A DNA stretch of 64,000 nucleotides. It comes from Rubricoccus marinus (GTDB lineage Bacteria > Bacteroidota > Rhodothermia > Rhodothermales > Rubricoccaceae). The translations under genes were made by a program, and so were the position numbers. Every line of letters starts with the position of its first letter. Position 1 is the first letter of the stretch. Positions 63,200 to 64,000 of the stretch are shown here, piece after piece. The stretch is from the NCBI RefSeq assembly GCF_002257665.1, contig NZ_MQWB01000001.1:2567127-2631126 (forward strand), given 5' to 3'. The notes below the pieces were generated by a model, which was not told the origin of the DNA, did not search any database, and was given only the letters and a program-made list of their open reading frames with translations.

Positions 63200-64000
63200 C
63201 TACCGCATGTGGAGCATGCGACGGCTGACGCGCTGGCCGTCAACTTCCAGTGCGAACACGTAGACGCCGCCAGCGAGGCCGGTTGCATCGAACGTGACCG
63301 TGTGAGAGCCGCTGGCGCGCGGTCCCTGGGCAAGCGTGCGGACCTCACGGCCCGTCACGTCGTAGACCTGGACCTTGACCGTCGCCGGATTGTCGAGCTC
63401 AAACGTGATGTCCGTGGAGCCGTTGAACGGGTTCGGGACGTTCTGGTGAAGCGTCACGCCGTCGACCTCCGGACCGCTCTGAACGGCCGTGCCTGCGAAA
63501 GTGAACTTCTGCAGTGCGGGGGACGCGAGGTTGAACTCACCGACGTACGCGACGGTGCCTTCCGGGTTGAACGCGATCGCGCGGGGGCGGCCGTCACCGG
63601 GGTTGTTCCAGACGATCGAATCCGAAGGAGCCGGAGTCGGGTCCGTGAGGACATCGTTGGCGTCGAACTCGTACCACGTGTGCGGCTGGTAGCGGCGCTC
63701 AACACCGTTCGCGTCGGTCCAGTAGCCGGTTGGCAGGTCGTTCGGGCTGCCTGCGCTTGCCCAAACCTTGCCACTCGTCGGGTGAATAGCCATGGACTCA
63801 ACAGCCATGCCCTCAAACGCGATGGTCAGCGAATCGTACGGCGTGAGGTCGTCCGGGCGCTGGAGCACCGTTGCCACCTTAGCGCTGTAGTTCGGCACGA
63901 TGACGGTGTTGCCATCTGGGTACGCGAACAGCGTGCGGTTGAAACCGAGCGAGGGGTTCTGGAGGTTCTCGATAAAGTCCAGCGTAGAGCCGCTGTACTT
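63200..64000 (-). CDS. T9SS-sorted secreted protein, N-terminus outside the window
   Basis: The frame is open to the window edge, so the 266 codons seen are the C-terminal part only. Repeated segments of beta-propeller type are visible (AVESMAIHPTSGKVWAS, PRAIAFNPEGTVAYVGEF), then a sorting domain starting LHQNVPNPFNGSTDITFEL and ending DGQRVSRRMLHMR, which is the T9SS type-A C-terminal pattern. It is probably a surface or secreted protein of unknown function. It lies upstream of the GHL10 gene on the same strand, separated by a terminator. Confidence 0.8.
   Translation of the reverse strand, partial: KYSGSTLDFIENLQNPSLGFNRTLFAYPDGNTVIVPNYSAKVATVLQRPDDLTPYDSLTIAFEGMAVESMAIHPTSGKVWASAGSPNDLPTGYWTDANGVERRYQPHTWYEFDANDVLTDPTPAPSDSIVWNNPGDGRPRAIAFNPEGTVAYVGEFNLASPALQKFTFAGTAVQSGPEVDGVTLHQNVPNPFNGSTDITFELDNPATVKVQVYDVTGREVRTLAQGPRASGSHTVTFDATGLAGGVYVFALEVDGQRVSRRMLHMR

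Overview
This window is 64 kb of very GC-rich bacterial chromosome, densely coded on both strands, with one obvious exception: an AT-richer patch at about 19.3-20.1 kb. Several signs point to the Bacteroidota/Rhodothermota side of the tree. Three proteins end in C-terminal domains of the type IX secretion (T9SS) kind. A bacillithiol deacetylase is present. Many genes have a promoter element resembling the Bacteroidota -7 box (TAnnTTTG), here usually TAnCTTGCG or TACCTTT. I infer a marine Rhodothermales-like organism (Rubricoccaceae is my best guess), but no rRNA gene is present to prove it.

Layout. 0-5.2 kb: small conserved proteins, a PfkB sugar kinase, an Asp/Asn hydroxylase-like protein and 4-alpha-glucanotransferase (malQ). 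5.2-9.5 kb: divergent glgX and glgB, forming with malQ an alpha-glucan remodelling set without glgA/glgC. 9.5-18.5 kb: phosphoesterase lipoprotein, recA, fluoride channel crcB, lysine 6-transaminase, a 36-residue membrane microprotein and a NUDIX hydrolase. 18.5-20.2 kb: a decayed genomic island (5'-truncated integrase, P-loop ATPase remnant, AT-rich lipoprotein gene). 20.2-23.2 kb: MBL-fold hydrolase, ArsO-like monooxygenase, hemolysin III family protein. 23.3-28.8 kb: an ECF sigma factor translationally coupled to a Ser/Thr kinase and followed by a second one. 29-36 kb: priA, TRIC-type and MscS channels, yidD, moaB. 36-43 kb: topoisomerase IB, a 1347-residue hybrid histidine kinase, dprA, a phosphomutase-like enzyme. 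43-50 kb: rsgA, the SRP RNA, an outer-membrane protein, bshB1, a RecA-fold/Sak4-like ATPase, a Na+/H+ antiporter. 50-57 kb: HD phosphohydrolase, lipoprotein, leuS, a third TPR kinase. 57-64 kb: secreted PD40 protein, T9SS-exported amidase, T9SS-exported GHL10 glycosidase and the 3' part of a third T9SS protein.

The most unusual feature is not a gene. A 10-mer, GCCTCTGGCG (reverse complement CGCCAGAGGC), recurs about three times per kb throughout the window. It occurs singly inside genes, where it is read in all six frames (as ASG, PLA, LWR, PEA, ARG, RQR). It also occurs as head-to-head pairs forming an 18-bp palindrome, often directly after stop codons. One pair with a spacer and a T-run makes a clear intrinsic terminator, and most single-base variants at 3' ends keep G-U pairing on the transcribed strand. 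The pattern resembles neisserial DNA-uptake sequences or cyanobacterial HIP1, and I know of no description of it for this sequence. Around it lie 7-bp tandem repeats and dispersed-repeat fragments. Some of these sit in frame inside conserved enzymes: two kinases between the catalytic loop and DFG, the PriA helicase, and the histidine kinase linker.
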